Assembly (NCBI RefSeq): GCF_963678795.1
Contig: NZ_OY787452.1
Span: forward strand, 682,001-746,000
DNA length: 64,000 bases
Reading direction: 5' to 3'
Origin: an uncultured Methanoregula sp.
GTDB taxonomy: Archaea; Halobacteriota; Methanomicrobia; Methanomicrobiales; Methanospirillaceae
The notes under the pieces were generated by a model. That model was not told the origin of the DNA, searched no databases, and worked only from the letters and a program-made list of their open reading frames with translations. Below are positions 1-8,667 of this stretch, in pieces (position 1 is the first letter of the stretch; the number at the start of each line of letters is the position of its first letter). A program made the translations under genes and the position numbers.

Positions 1-505
1 TGATGCCGGCAAGTTCGAGCACTTTTTTGCTGATATCACCGGTAACAAGCCCGATACCCTGAGGTGCGGGCTTGAGGGTGACCTTGACGCTGCCTGCGGT
101 TCCGGTGACCTGCATGGGGATTGAGTGCGTTACATCGCACCCGCATTCCCAGCTGCCACAGCCACGCCGTACCTTGACGAGGTTCATCTTTGCCTTGACG
201 ATTGCCTTCTTGATCGCATCGCCGACCTGGACATCCTTACCCTGGCCAAACCCGATATACCCGTTCCGGTTGCCGACAATGACAACAGCACGGAACTGGA
301 CACGGCGACCTGAATCGGTCATCCGCTGCATCATGGCAATATCGAGGACTTCATCCTCCAGATCCGGGAGGAACGCATCGACGATCTCGGGTTCCTTGAT
401 CGGCCTGCCGCTTTCAAGGACCTGATCAATGCTCTTGATCTCTCCCGAGGCGACGAGTTTGCCAAGACCGGTGACCGGGCGCCATTCCTGCTTTTCGTAT
501 GCCAT
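1..505 (-). CDS. rps5: 30S ribosomal protein S5 (uS5), C-terminus beyond the left edge
   Basis: Archaeal uS5, a small-subunit protein that lines the mRNA entry channel and affects decoding accuracy. About 168 codons are visible, starting with [15 protein letters not shown] at 505. The S5 domain core with [14 protein letters not shown] and the later GCGSWECGC and HSIPMQVTG segments are readable. The start is one base from the L18 stop codon, so it continues the ribosomal operon. The reading frame is open at base 1, so the C-terminal residues are missing from the window. Confidence 0.96.
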   Translation of the reverse strand, partial: MAYEKQEWRPVTGLGKLVASGEIKSIDQVLESGRPIKEPEIVDAFLPDLEDEVLDIAMMQRMTDSGRRVQFRAVVIVGNRNGYIGFGQGKDVQVGDAIKKAIVKAKMNLVKVRRGCGSWECGCDVTHSIPMQVTGTAGSVKVTLKPAPQGIGLVTGDISKKVLELAGI

Positions 506-506
506 T

Positions 507-1031
507 TTACACCAGCTCCTTCTTTATGGCGTCTGCCACCTGTTCGACATTCTTTACGATATCACCGGCATTCTTATTGTATGCCGCGATGTGCTCGCCT
601 TTGATGCGATCTTCGGAAGGAAGAATTGCCTCGCCGTACGGGATATCGAGTCCCGCGTCCACGGCACCTTTCAGTGCTGCAAAGACGCGAGCTCCCCGGG
701 TTGCCCGGTTGAGCCCGATATCAAGGATTGCACTGCCCTGCTGGGCTTTCTTTGCTTTTACTGCAAAGAGCATCCCGGTGAGGTATGCCGCAGGAGTGTT
801 GGAGGTCGATCCCTTGTACCCGTATTTCTCGAGTTCGCTTGAGTTCGCTGCAACAAGCGTGCGGTCGCCATCCATCTCTGCCGTCACCAGCTGGATGATG
901 ATGTGCCGGTTTGTCTTGCGCACGACCATCCGGGGCGCATCAGCGACAACAAGCCGTGTCCGCTGGTAGTAATCGGTCTTGCCTTCCCTTCGTCTCCGGA
1001 AGGGGACAAAATACCGTGATCCTGTCGCCAT
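507..1031 (-). CDS. rpl18: 50S ribosomal protein L18 (uL18)
   Basis: 174-residue archaeal uL18, the large-subunit protein that binds 5S rRNA. Starts [24 protein letters not shown], the typical basic archaeal N-terminus; a later segment [20 protein letters not shown] is the L18 core. It lies 1 bp after the L19e stop and 1 bp before S5, so it is transcribed with them. Length and order (L32e-L19e-L18-S5) match the archaeal spc operon. Confidence 0.97.
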   Translation of the reverse strand: MATGSRYFVPFRRRREGKTDYYQRTRLVVADAPRMVVRKTNRHIIIQLVTAEMDGDRTLVAANSSELEKYGYKGSTSNTPAAYLTGMLFAVKAKKAQQGSAILDIGLNRATRGARVFAALKGAVDAGLDIPYGEAILPSEDRIKGEHIAAYNKNAGDIVKNVEQVADAIKKELV

Positions 1032-1032
1032 G

Positions 1033-1485
1033 TTACTTCATCCTCCCCTGGAGGATCTCCATCTGCGCCTTCATGTGCGCGACACTCCTGAACTGGCCGC
1101 CGGCCGCTTTCCGGTAAAGGATGCGGTACAGGTGCCGGTCAATGGTTGCGGCATCGCGGAGTTCAACGAGTACTTTCCTGATTGCACGGATCTTCTGGAC
1201 CCATGCAGTCTTGCTCGGGTTGCGGGCACCTGCCGCACCCTTCCGTTTCCCGGCACCCTTGCGGTGGCCGTAGGAGCGCTGGGCAATCCGTGCCCGTGCC
1301 CTGCCGCGGCTTACACCTTTTTTCTGGCGTGCCTTGATGGCGCCATCGGTGACAAGCCCTCTGAGATCCTCACGCGAGATCGCGTTCTCGATATCGGAGA
1401 TGCGGGAGGGGTCAAACCAGACGCGGTTGACACCGCACTTCAAGATTGCGGCAGCGATACGTTTCTGGCTCGCGACGTCACTCAT
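1033..1485 (-). CDS. rpl19e: 50S ribosomal protein L19e (eL19)
   Basis: 150-residue eL19, an archaeal/eukaryotic large-subunit protein with no bacterial counterpart. Visible family features are the N-terminal helical segment with [17 protein letters not shown], followed by the arginine-rich stretch [17 protein letters not shown] that threads into rRNA. Its ATG overlaps the last 8 bases of the L32e gene, suggesting translational coupling. Confidence 0.97.
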   Translation of the reverse strand: MSDVASQKRIAAAILKCGVNRVWFDPSRISDIENAISREDLRGLVTDGAIKARQKKGVSRGRARARIAQRSYGHRKGAGKRKGAAGARNPSKTAWVQKIRAIRKVLVELRDAATIDRHLYRILYRKAAGGQFRSVAHMKAQMEILQGRMK

Positions 1486-2185
1486 TCTTCTTCACCCCTG
1501 ATTTGGTGGTTTTGGCCTTGGGCTTTGCAGCTGCCGTTGGCTTGGCTTCAGCATCCTTTTCAGCTGCGGGCTTGGCTGCCTTTGCCGGGGCCTTCTTTGC
1601 GGCAGGCTTCTCAGCAGATTCTGCCTTGGGCTTTGCAGATTTCGCTGCCTTTGCCGGGGCTTTCTCTTCAGCCTTTGGCGCCGGCTTTGCCTTTGCCGCG
1701 TCCTTCTTTGCCGGGGCTGCAGGTGCTTTGGTCTTGGAGGGCTTTTCTGCTTTCTTCTCCTTTCCTTCAGTCTTTGCTGCAGCCTTTTCCGGCTTTTTTG
1801 CCTCTGCCTTCACGATGCGGGCATTCAGTACCTTGAGTCCTGCTGCACCTGCTTTCTCCTGGATGATGAGGCGCTTGCGGTCTCCGACGGTAGCTCCAAT
1901 CCGGATTGCCTGGGTCTTGGGATCGAGTCCTTCGAGCTCTTTTGCTGACGCAACCAGAACCTCGAAGAAGCCGCTCGGGTGCATGCCACGCACTGCAATG
2001 GGACTTCCGAATCCGGGCTTCGGGAGTGCTCCCTTTGCCTTCTTCTGTTCCCTCTGCTTGTTGTGTTGTCCGCGGGGCTTTCTCCAGGAATCAGAGAGCT
2101 GGCGTTTCTTGCCGAATCCGTCGCGCTTGAAGCTTGCGCCTTTTTCCACGCGCACCCGGATCAGTCGTTTTACTTCAGTAGTCAT
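1478..2185 (-). CDS. rpl32e: 50S ribosomal protein L32e (eL32) with a long Lys/Ala/Pro C-terminal tail
   Basis: 235 residues. The first 125 or so form a normal eL32: KRLIRVRVEKGASFKRDGFG at the N-terminus, SWRKPRGQHNK and VRGMHPSGFFEVLV in the middle. From about residue 130 to the end the protein is almost only Lys, Ala, Pro and Glu in repeated KAEEKAPAKAAK-like units, resembling histone H1 tails. Family members normally stop near 130-150 residues. The tail keeps an open frame with GCN-rich Ala codons and runs into the L19e start, so it is probably translated. Its role is unknown; nonspecific RNA binding is an inference from charge. Confidence 0.95.
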   Translation of the reverse strand: MTTEVKRLIRVRVEKGASFKRDGFGKKRQLSDSWRKPRGQHNKQREQKKAKGALPKPGFGSPIAVRGMHPSGFFEVLVASAKELEGLDPKTQAIRIGATVGDRKRLIIQEKAGAAGLKVLNARIVKAEAKKPEKAAAKTEGKEKKAEKPSKTKAPAAPAKKDAAKAKPAPKAEEKAPAKAAKSAKPKAESAEKPAAKKAPAKAAKPAAEKDAEAKPTAAAKPKAKTTKSGVKKNE

Positions 2186-2191
2186 CTATGA

Positions 2192-2716
2192 TCAGCCCCT
2201 CTGGACCATATAGATTCCATCCTGGAACACACGCGGGTCGCGGTTGCGGATGTGAGTCGCATGTTCGATGTTGGCCGCGGAGGTGCCTACCAGTTCGCGG
2301 TCAATGCCCGTGAGCACAACCTCGTCATTGGCAACCTTTGCGGTTACACCTGCTTCGATCCGCGCATACCGTGCCTTCTTCTCTCCAAGGAAATTGGCGA
2401 TCTCAAGCCGGTTACCCTGAAGCTTGAGCTGGATGGGGAAGTGGCTGTACACCACTTTCATGCGGTACTCGAATCCTTCGCTTACGCCACGGAACATGTT
2501 CTTCGTGTGGGCTTCAAGAGTCCCGACCATAGCGGTGATCTCTTTCCTGCTGGATTCGGTCGAGATGGTGATCTCGCCGCCGTCAATGATGACGGAAACC
2601 TGGGGGAACCGCATGTTGCGGGAGAGCTGCCCTTTTGGGCCGGTTACGCGAAGCTGCATGCCGTCAAGCTGGGCTTTTATGCCCTCGGGAATTTTTACTT
2701 TTCTTATTGCTGACAT
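2192..2716 (-). CDS. rpl6: 50S ribosomal protein L6 (uL6)
   Basis: 174-residue archaeal uL6, a two-domain protein near the factor-binding site of the large subunit. MSAIRKVKIPEGIKAQLDG at the N-terminus and VTGPKGQLSRNMRFP are characteristic. The ATG at 2716 is preferred over an in-frame GTG three codons upstream because an AGGTG ribosome-binding sequence lies just before it and the homology begins there. It lies 12 bp after S8 and 6 bp before L32e. Confidence 0.96.
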   Translation of the reverse strand: MSAIRKVKIPEGIKAQLDGMQLRVTGPKGQLSRNMRFPQVSVIIDGGEITISTESSRKEITAMVGTLEAHTKNMFRGVSEGFEYRMKVVYSHFPIQLKLQGNRLEIANFLGEKKARYARIEAGVTAKVANDEVVLTGIDRELVGTSAANIEHATHIRNRDPRVFQDGIYMVQRG

Positions 2717-2728
2717 CAAAAGCACCTT

Positions 2729-3121
2729 CTAATAGACGTACCCGAGCAGTTCGCCACCGATGCCTTCCTTTCTTGCCTGCACGTGGGAAATGACACCACG
2801 CGAGGTCGAAAGCATCAGGAGACCAAAGTTCTTGCCGGGGAGGTACTGCTTCTCCCAGTATTCCATTTCATCCAGCTGTACTGAGAACCGCGGGGTGATG
2901 GCACCGCAGCGGTTGATCTTTCCGGTCAGGTTGACCTTGAGCTGTCCGCCTCTGCCGTCATCAACGAACTCGAAGCTGCCGATATACCCGGCGTCCTGCA
3001 TAATGCGAAGCATTGCGCCAAGGAGTTTACTTGCGGGTTCGATAACGCACACGGACTTTCCGGTATCACCGGCATTTTTCAGGGCACACATTCCGTCTGC
3101 AATTGGATTTAATCGTGTCAT
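2729..3121 (-). CDS. rps8: 30S ribosomal protein S8 (uS8)
   Basis: 130-residue archaeal uS8, a primary 16S rRNA-binding protein. Starts [18 protein letters not shown]; the C-terminal [27 protein letters not shown] is diagnostic. I chose the ATG at 3121 because GAGGAGTGA lies 8 bases upstream; an upstream in-frame GTG would place that sequence inside the gene. It follows S14 by 15 bp. Confidence 0.97.
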   Translation of the reverse strand: MTRLNPIADGMCALKNAGDTGKSVCVIEPASKLLGAMLRIMQDAGYIGSFEFVDDGRGGQLKVNLTGKINRCGAITPRFSVQLDEMEYWEKQYLPGKNFGLLMLSTSRGVISHVQARKEGIGGELLGYVY

Positions 3122-3136
3122 TGTGCAACTCACTCC

Positions 3137-3292
3137 TCAGCTCATCTTCTTGAAGCCCATCTTCTGAGCCCATTCGCGGAAGCACTGCCTGCAGAACATG
3201 ATATGATATCTGCGTACGAGCCCCTGTTTGCGCCCGCACATCTTGCACTCGTTCGCACCGCGACCGTAGATCTTCTTCCTTTCTCCTGCCAT
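3137..3292 (-). CDS. rps14: 30S ribosomal protein S14 (uS14), zinc-binding type
   Basis: A 51-codon gene. The protein starts [20 protein letters not shown] and carries two CxxC pairs, Cys16/Cys19 and Cys34/Cys37, forming the zinc knuckle of the C+ form of uS14 used by archaea. The ATG shares one base with the L5 stop (TAATG), and the gene ends at the TGA at 3137-3139, immediately before the S8 ribosome-binding sequence. Position between L5 and S8 is the standard spc order. Confidence 0.97.
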   Translation of the reverse strand: MAGERKKIYGRGANECKMCGRKQGLVRRYHIMFCRQCFREWAQKMGFKKMS

Positions 3293-3789
3293 TAGCGCAC
3301 CTCGACCTGGTACTTCTCCTTGAGAAATGCAATTGCATCTGTCTTGTTCACGCGCTGTTTTATGGGGAGCTTTTTCTGCTCCATTTTCCTGCGGGTGATC
3401 CGGATGCCTTTGCGCTCGAGCACAACGTTGACATCCATACCGAAGATACCGATCTGCGGATCATAGGACATTCCGGGGAAGTCCGTGTGCTCTTCGATAC
3501 CGAACGCAAAGTTTCCGCTCTTGTCAAACTGGCTCTCAAAGACAGTTTTCTGGACGATCGTAAGGGCAGTTGCAATGAAATCGCGGGCGGATTTGCCACG
3601 GAGAGTAACCTTGCACCCGATGGGCATGCCTTTCCTGACGGAAAACGCAGGCTGTGTCTTCTTGGCGATGCTCCGGATCGGCGTCTGCTTGGTGATCGTC
3701 TTCATGATATTCTCGGCTTTTACGAGCTTGTCGCCGGCCTCGCCGACGCCCATGTGGACGACAACCTTATCAATGTAGATATCGCGCAT
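3292..3789 (-). CDS. rpl5: 50S ribosomal protein L5 (uL5)
   Basis: 165-residue archaeal uL5, which together with L18 holds 5S rRNA in the central protuberance. [20 protein letters not shown] is the archaeal N-terminus and [10 protein letters not shown] and [12 protein letters not shown] mark the core. A GTG three codons upstream (3798) would overlap the S4e stop by 4 bp; the ATG at 3789 fits the family start better. Either is possible. Confidence 0.96.
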   Translation of the reverse strand: MRDIYIDKVVVHMGVGEAGDKLVKAENIMKTITKQTPIRSIAKKTQPAFSVRKGMPIGCKVTLRGKSARDFIATALTIVQKTVFESQFDKSGNFAFGIEEHTDFPGMSYDPQIGIFGMDVNVVLERKGIRITRRKMEQKKLPIKQRVNKTDAIAFLKEKYQVEVR

Positions 3790-3794
3790 TGAGG

Positions 3795-4520
3795 TCACGC
3801 TTCATGCCCCCATTTTGCAATTGCGGGTGTCTTCTTGCCGACCATGTAGATGTAAGGCGAGACGGTGTCGAACTTGGTGCCCGATTTCTCGTCTTCGAGT
3901 ATGATCTTGTTCGGAACGCTGCCGGGGACCTTGATGATATCGATGATCCGTGCAACCTTGCCGGAGTGTTTCCCGCCGATGATCATTGCCATGTTACCAA
4001 CGGCAAACGGGAAGTGATCGACAATCTTGAACCGGGTCTCGGGCTCGAGAGAGAGGACTATCGAGTCTCCAGACTTGTAGGTGTTGTCAGCGAGAAGGTT
4101 GGAGCCATCCCGCATGTTGAGCTGGACCTTACCACCAGTGATGGTCGTCTTGTTCTTGATCTTGCAGAGGCGGGTCTTGGCTGCCTCGGCATCGATCTCG
4201 ACGGATACGTGCCGCCCATCCTTGTCGCGCAGGATGCGGTAATACTTGTTGATCTTGGGAAGGGCAACGATATCGAAGATGCCGATACCCATCCTGGGAT
4301 CACGGCAGACCTTTCCGTTGATGATTACATCTTTCTGGCGGAGGATCTGTTTGATCTCCTTCATGTTCCGCGCAAAGTCCATGTGGTCACGAAGCCAGAC
4401 GGCAATCGGCATAGCATTTGCATTGTGCGGTCCCGGTGCTGTTTTCGTAATGAACTTCGTGGTCTTCTTAGCAATATGCCACGAGTCCGGGGCGTTTAAA
4501 CGCTTCAGATGATCTGACAT
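3795..4520 (-). CDS. rps4e: 30S ribosomal protein S4e (eS4)
   Basis: 241-residue eS4, an archaeal/eukaryotic small-subunit protein. Visible: N-terminal [13 protein letters not shown], an S4-like RNA-binding region with [20 protein letters not shown], and a C-terminal KOW-type segment containing [11 protein letters not shown]. The ATG overlaps the L24 stop region by one base, so the two are likely coupled. Length is normal. Confidence 0.97.
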   Translation of the reverse strand: MSDHLKRLNAPDSWHIAKKTTKFITKTAPGPHNANAMPIAVWLRDHMDFARNMKEIKQILRQKDVIINGKVCRDPRMGIGIFDIVALPKINKYYRILRDKDGRHVSVEIDAEAAKTRLCKIKNKTTITGGKVQLNMRDGSNLLADNTYKSGDSIVLSLEPETRFKIVDHFPFAVGNMAMIIGGKHSGKVARIIDIIKVPGSVPNKIILEDEKSGTKFDTVSPYIYMVGKKTPAIAKWGHEA

Positions 4521-4885
4521 TATTCAGTCTCCCCCAGTTTTTCCACGCGGCGCTTGTCTGCAAGATTCAGTTTTGTGATCTGCACGTTCGACGCATCAAT
4601 TCCGCGGGGCACTTCAGTGCCGTCAGCCTTGGTGGAAGATACGCCGTGGACAACCAGTTTTGATTTTTTGGTGTCGACAGCGTCAACCAGACCTTCATTC
4701 CCAACGAAATCGCCGCGGGTCACCTTGACGGTATCGCCCTTGATGACACGCAGGGTCTTCTTCGTATATTTTTCCTTCAGAGCCTCTGATAACGGGGCAT
4801 TGAGGAATTTTGTGTTGACATGGGACGGTGCAGTATAGCGGGCCTTTCTCTGTTTTCTTGGCTGTGAGCTTTCAATTCTTACCAT
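4520..4885 (-). CDS. rpl24: 50S ribosomal protein L24 (uL24)
   Basis: 121-residue archaeal uL24, an early assembly protein. The start is MVRIESSQPRKQRKARYTAP at 4885, followed by a KOW motif (VIKGDTVKVTRGDFVGNEG) and the conserved RGIDASNVQITKLNL. The same frame stays open far upstream through the L14 gene, but that part is an out-of-frame reading of L14, not an N-terminal extension. L14 ends 10 bp upstream. Confidence 0.96.
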   Translation of the reverse strand: MVRIESSQPRKQRKARYTAPSHVNTKFLNAPLSEALKEKYTKKTLRVIKGDTVKVTRGDFVGNEGLVDAVDTKKSKLVVHGVSSTKADGTEVPRGIDASNVQITKLNLADKRRVEKLGETE

Positions 4886-4895
4886 ACTGCACACC

Positions 4896-5294
4896 TCATA
4901 CAATAATCGTCGCCATGGAACCGAGCTTGGGGAATCGCTCAGCCACTTCGCGGGCGACCGGTCCCTTGATCTCAGTTCCCTTGGGCTCGTTCTTCTCATC
5001 CACGACAACAACAGCGTTGTCATCAAAGGATACACGCATGCCGTTGGGCCTGCGCATCTCCTTCTTTGCACGGATGACGACTGCACGCACAAGCTTGCGG
5101 CGCATGTCCGGAGTGCCTTTCTGGACACTGGCCGTGCAGAGATCGCCAAGACCCAGCTTGGGCTGACGGCGCCGGACACCATGGTAGCCAAAGACAGAGA
5201 TGATCTGTACTGTCCTTGCTCCGGTATTATCGGCGCAGGCAAGCCTCGTCCCCGTCGCAAGTGCCCTCGGCGTCTTGGACTGCTTTGCCTTCAT
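4896..5294 (-). CDS. rpl14: 50S ribosomal protein L14 (uL14)
   Basis: 132-residue uL14, located at the subunit interface. [19 protein letters not shown] then [15 protein letters not shown] are typical of the archaeal form; [20 protein letters not shown] lies near the C-terminus. An upstream in-frame start at 5348 would add 18 residues unlike any L14, so I use the ATG at 5294, which overlaps the S17 stop by 4 bp (ATGA). Confidence 0.97.
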   Translation of the reverse strand: MKAKQSKTPRALATGTRLACADNTGARTVQIISVFGYHGVRRRQPKLGLGDLCTASVQKGTPDMRRKLVRAVVIRAKKEMRRPNGMRVSFDDNAVVVVDEKNEPKGTEIKGPVAREVAERFPKLGSMATIIV

Positions 5295-5617
5295 GGCTGA
5301 AGCACCTCCACAACGACAAAGGTAGTGCTCTTGGAGAGCGGTCTGCATTCAGCTATCTTCACCATGTCACCCACTTTTACCGGTATACAGGGTGCGTTGT
5401 GAGCATGAAGCTTTGAGCTTCGCTTCTCGTACCGCTTGTATTTACGGACATAGTGCATGTAATTTCGTTCCACTACGACCGTGCCCATCATACGATCGCT
5501 CACGACTTTGCCGGTGATCACCTGGCCGCGCACCGGTAAAGTGCCGTGAAACGGACAATTAACGTCCTTGCATTCCACGCTTGGAGCCTGGACGTTCAAT
5601 CCAATGTTTTGTGCCAT
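5291..5617 (-). CDS. rps17: 30S ribosomal protein S17 (uS17)
   Basis: 108-residue archaeal uS17. The N-terminus carries the archaeal [17 protein letters not shown] segment with two cysteines, followed by the OB-fold core ([22 protein letters not shown]) and [17 protein letters not shown]. The ATG shares one base with the stop of the RNase P protein gene (TAATG), and the stop overlaps L14. Confidence 0.97.
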   Translation of the reverse strand: MAQNIGLNVQAPSVECKDVNCPFHGTLPVRGQVITGKVVSDRMMGTVVVERNYMHYVRKYKRYEKRSSKLHAHNAPCIPVKVGDMVKIAECRPLSKSTTFVVVEVLQP

Positions 5618-5901
5618 TATGTTATCCTCTTCTTTTCGTGCAGGTTGATCCTTTTTTCAGGAGCCAGAACCATAACGGAGCCATCTATCTCAACAAGTTC
5701 CCTGCTGGGAAGCATGACCTGAAACGTGGTGTGCATTTTTGGGATGCGTTTTACACCACGGCAGGTCTCTATCACGAGCAGGTTTTTCGTTTCATCGATG
5801 ATGCGACCGGATAGTCCCCTGTGACTGGGGTTTGCAGCTCCTGATACCAGAATGTTCAGCCCGATCACTTCGTGGCTGAGAACATTCTGGGAAGAGATCA
5901 T
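5617..5901 (-). CDS. rnp1: RNase P protein component 1 (Rpp29/Pop4 family)
   Basis: 94-residue archaeal Rpp29, a subunit of the RNase P ribonucleoprotein that matures tRNA 5' ends. The Sm-like beta barrel can be read: [23 protein letters not shown], then [11 protein letters not shown] and a late [12 protein letters not shown]. Archaea usually encode it between L29 and S17, as here. Many euryarchaea also have an aIF1 (SUI1) gene beside L29; none is present between L29 and this gene. Overlaps L29 by 4 bp. Confidence 0.93.
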   Translation of the reverse strand: MISSQNVLSHEVIGLNILVSGAANPSHRGLSGRIIDETKNLLVIETCRGVKRIPKMHTTFQVMLPSRELVEIDGSVMVLAPEKRINLHEKKRIT

Positions 5902-6101
5902 GCAGTTCTCCTGCGGTTCTGCTCGGTCATCATGCGGGCAATGGTTCGCCGGAGTTCGCCAATGTGGCCGGGATTCTCGGTAGCCCCACCGGCACTGACC
6001 TTACCGTAGTGCTGGACAAGTTCCATCCGGAGTTTTCCCATCTGTTCCTGCAGTTCTACATCGGAGAGCTGCTGGACATCCTTGGCTCTGAATATTGCCA
6101 T
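5898..6101 (-). CDS. rpl29: 50S ribosomal protein L29 (uL29)
   Basis: 67-residue uL29, a two-helix protein at the polypeptide exit tunnel, where SRP docks. MAIFRAKDVQQLSDVELQEQ and the C-terminal IGELRRTIARMMTEQNRRR are the two helices. Its ATG overlaps the S3 stop by one base and its stop overlaps rnp1 by 4 bp. Confidence 0.96.
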   Translation of the reverse strand: MAIFRAKDVQQLSDVELQEQMGKLRMELVQHYGKVSAGGATENPGHIGELRRTIARMMTEQNRRRTA

Positions 6102-6796
6102 TACTGTTCCTCCGCAAGATCCTCATCGGGAAGAGCCGGGTCTTCCGAATCGATATCACCGATGGCGGTTACCGTGGCTTTTGATGCGGGGCGTTTCTTC
6201 TCCTGTTCAATTATAGAGAAGTGGTCGGGCAGTTTTGCTCCCGCGGGAACAAGCTTGACCTGGACACCTATGACACCGAGTTTCTTGATCGCAACGGCAT
6301 AGCCTTTCTCAACGATCGTGTTGCTGGGTTCACCACAGTGCTTAATGTACCCTTCAGTAAACTTCTGGGTCCTTGCACGGGCACCGGTCAGCTTGCCGGC
6401 GATGACAACTTCGCATCCCAGTGCGCCGGAGTCCATGACACGGCGAAGGATACTGGTTCCTGCCTTACGGAAGTACCAGCCGCGCTCGAGTGCGTTCGCC
6501 AGCCTTTCCGCCATGATCTGTGCGTTGAAGCTGGGGTTGTTGACCTGCTGCACTTCGATCTGGGGGGATTCGACGCCATAGTTCTGGGCGAGATCCTGGG
6601 TGAGCTGGTGGACCAGCTTGCCACCCTTACCGATTACAATACCGGGTTTCTCGGCAAAGATTGTGACCTGAGTACCGAGAGGAGTCCGTGCGATATCCAT
6701 ACCGCCGTATCCTGCCCGTTTCAGTTCCTTGGAGAGGTACTTCTCGACGCGGGCTTTCCGGACACCCTCAGCAATAAATTTTCTCTCGACTGCCAT
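6101..6796 (-). CDS. rps3: 30S ribosomal protein S3 (uS3)
   Basis: 231-residue archaeal uS3, at the mRNA entry site. A type-II KH domain with the GKGG loop at residues 57-60 lies in the N-terminal half; the C-terminal half contains ALGCEVVIAGKLTGARARTQK. The last 30 or so residues are acidic (DIDSEDPALPDEDLAEEQ), a common variable tail. ATG overlaps the L22 stop by one base. Confidence 0.97.
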   Translation of the reverse strand: MAVERKFIAEGVRKARVEKYLSKELKRAGYGGMDIARTPLGTQVTIFAEKPGIVIGKGGKLVHQLTQDLAQNYGVESPQIEVQQVNNPSFNAQIMAERLANALERGWYFRKAGTSILRRVMDSGALGCEVVIAGKLTGARARTQKFTEGYIKHCGEPSNTIVEKGYAVAIKKLGVIGVQVKLVPAGAKLPDHFSIIEQEKKRPASKATVTAIGDIDSEDPALPDEDLAEEQ

Positions 6797-7260
6797 TACG
6801 CCACCTCGCGGACAACTACTTCGATATTCACGGATTCGCGGACCTTGGGTGTTGCTCGCCCCATTGCACGGGGGAAGAACGCCTTCTGGGCACGACCGCG
6901 GTTTGCCGACGCATGGATGATCTCGAGATTTTCAGCATCAAGGCCGAGATACTCGGCATTCTTCTTGACGGATTCGAGAATCCGGATGTATTCTTTGGAT
7001 GCCTTGACGGGATAGCGTCCCGCATCCCAGTTGCCGGGAAGACCGCGCTTGTGCGCGACATTGCGGTTGAAGCGCCTGAAGGGAATTGCCTTCTTCAGCT
7101 TGACCACTTCATTCAGGTACGCAATTGCATCGTTCACGCGCTGGTGACGGATGAACGTGGCAATCTCGATTGAATGCTTGGGGGACATGTTCAGCTCGTT
7201 GGCTTTTGCTTTTGCAATGGTGTCACCCTTGATTTTTTGTGAGTATTCAGTTCTTGCCAT
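6796..7260 (-). CDS. rpl22: 50S ribosomal protein L22 (uL22)
   Basis: 154-residue archaeal uL22, which lines the nascent-chain tunnel. Visible: [18 protein letters not shown] is represented by [16 protein letters not shown], then [21 protein letters not shown], the archaeal insertion, and a C-terminal [17 protein letters not shown] tunnel loop. It lies between S19 (6 bp gap) and S3 (1 bp overlap). Confidence 0.97.
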   Translation of the reverse strand: MARTEYSQKIKGDTIAKAKANELNMSPKHSIEIATFIRHQRVNDAIAYLNEVVKLKKAIPFRRFNRNVAHKRGLPGNWDAGRYPVKASKEYIRILESVKKNAEYLGLDAENLEIIHASANRGRAQKAFFPRAMGRATPKVRESVNIEVVVREVA

Positions 7261-7266
7261 GGTTCA

Positions 7267-7686
7267 TCACTTCAGCGGAACGTACTTGCTGCCTCTGGTT
7301 GCACCGATACCGGCGCTACCGTGAGAAACCCTCTTTCTTGTCAGTGCAAATTCACCAAGATAGTGGAAGACCGATTCAGGCTGGAATTCTACCTTGACAA
7401 ATTCCTTGCCATTGTAGATCTCGATTGTTTTCCCGATCATTTCGGGCATAACGATCATCTCGCGGAGATGAGTCCTGATCTTCTCGTCACCTTCACGGAC
7501 TTTTGCGAGCAATGTCTCTTCACCGCGTGAAAAGCCGCGTACGATCTTGCGGCGGGGGCGGGCTGGCATGAGGGGGAGAAGTTCGGAAATCCCCATCGCT
7601 TTCAGCTCCTCGATCTTAAACCCACGGTAGGTGAACTCCTCACGCCGTCTTGGCATTCTCTTCTGTGTCTTTTTAGGTGCTGCCAT
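7267..7686 (-). CDS. rps19: 30S ribosomal protein S19 (uS19)
   Basis: 139-residue archaeal uS19, in the small-subunit head near the A-site. N-terminal KTQKRMPRRREEFTYRGFKIEEL is the archaeal extension; the core shows RKIVRGFSRGEE, IYNGKEFVKVEFQPESVFHY and HYLGEFALTRKRVSHGSAGIG. Six bp separate it from both L2 and L22. Confidence 0.97.
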   Translation of the reverse strand: MAAPKKTQKRMPRRREEFTYRGFKIEELKAMGISELLPLMPARPRRKIVRGFSRGEETLLAKVREGDEKIRTHLREMIVMPEMIGKTIEIYNGKEFVKVEFQPESVFHYLGEFALTRKRVSHGSAGIGATRGSKYVPLK

Positions 7687-7692
7687 TACCCA

Positions 7693-8409
7693 TCACTTCC
7701 TGCTCTTTCCTGTCCTGCGTGCAGCCACATGACCTACCGTCCTGCCCGGCGATGTTCCGCGGGCAATGGTCTTCGGGCGACCGGTGTGCTGGTGCCCACC
7801 GCCACCGAACGGGTGGTCGATGACGTTCATTGCGACACCACGGACACGGGGCCAGTTGGATGCTGTGTTCTGCATCTTGTGGTACTTGTTCCCTGCTTTC
7901 ACAAACGGCTTCTCGACACGGCCGCCACCTGCAACGATCCCTACTGTTGCACGGCAGCGTGCGTTGAACCATTTGGTCTTTCCGCTGGGCATCCTGACAC
8001 CCACGCGGTCTTCCGATTTATCAACTACAACGGCCTGGACACCCGATGAACGGACAAATTTACCGCCATCATTCGGGCGTGCCTCGATGTTGCAGATGTA
8101 GGTACCGGTAGGGATGTTCTGGAGCGTCAGGGTGTTGCCATTCTTGACTTCCCCTGCAGCGGCCCAGAGAACGGACTCCCCGATGCCAAGTCCCTCGGTA
8201 ACGAGCATATAGACCTTGGTGCCGTTCTCGAGTTTTACGAGTGCAATCGGCGCATTGCGGGCCGGATCGTGTTCGATATCAATCACTGTGCCGGTGATCT
8301 TCTGCGTGTCGTCACCGATGTGCTTCAGCTCGGCCTTATACCGGTGAGATGGTGCGCGGTATGTCGGGCCTCCCTTTCCTCGGGCTTGTGTTGTGATTCG
8401 ATGTCCCAT
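7693..8409 (-). CDS. rpl2: 50S ribosomal protein L2 (uL2)
   Basis: 238-residue archaeal uL2, needed for subunit association and peptidyl-transferase activity. MGHRITTQARGKGGPTYRAP is the archaeal start; the C-terminal HPFGGGGHQHTGRPKTI carries the conserved histidines near the catalytic centre. An AGGTGGGG sequence precedes the ATG at 8409, so I prefer it to the in-frame GTG at 8418. Confidence 0.97.
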   Translation of the reverse strand: MGHRITTQARGKGGPTYRAPSHRYKAELKHIGDDTQKITGTVIDIEHDPARNAPIALVKLENGTKVYMLVTEGLGIGESVLWAAAGEVKNGNTLTLQNIPTGTYICNIEARPNDGGKFVRSSGVQAVVVDKSEDRVGVRMPSGKTKWFNARCRATVGIVAGGGRVEKPFVKAGNKYHKMQNTASNWPRVRGVAMNVIDHPFGGGGHQHTGRPKTIARGTSPGRTVGHVAARRTGKSRK

Positions 8410-8418
8410 GTTCCCCAC

Positions 8419-8667
8419 CTACATAATGCCAAGCCGGCTGAGGATCTCCTCGGCGGCCTTGTCGTTCTCAAAGCTCACGATAGCCTTCTTCTGACCGTGC
8501 ATGGTCATGAGCGTCCTAACACTCCTGACTTTCTGGCCGAATGACTTCTCGATCTCGCGCTTGACGTCATCCTTGGATGCTTCGCGGGTGACGAGGAACT
8601 GGAGCTTGCTCTGGTTCTCGAGAAGGACCATTGCCTTTTCTGTGACAAAGGGATATTTCAGGGTCAT
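8419..8667 (-). CDS. rpl23: 50S ribosomal protein L23 (uL23)
   Basis: 82-residue archaeal uL23, which forms the docking site for SRP at the tunnel exit. It starts MTLKYPFVTEKAMVLLENQ and contains REIEKSFGQKVRSVRTLMT, the usual L23 core; archaeal L23 is short like this. Adjacent to L4 with no gap. Confidence 0.97.
   Translation of the reverse strand: MTLKYPFVTEKAMVLLENQSKLQFLVTREASKDDVKREIEKSFGQKVRSVRTLMTMHGQKKAIVSFENDKAAEEILSRLGIM

Noticed and set aside
979..1836. Long plus-strand frames opposite the ribosomal genes
   Set aside because: They are antisense to well-recognised genes and have biased composition mirroring them.
4886..5260. Long N-terminal extension of L24
   Set aside because: The frame runs through the L14 gene out of frame; family start is at 4885.
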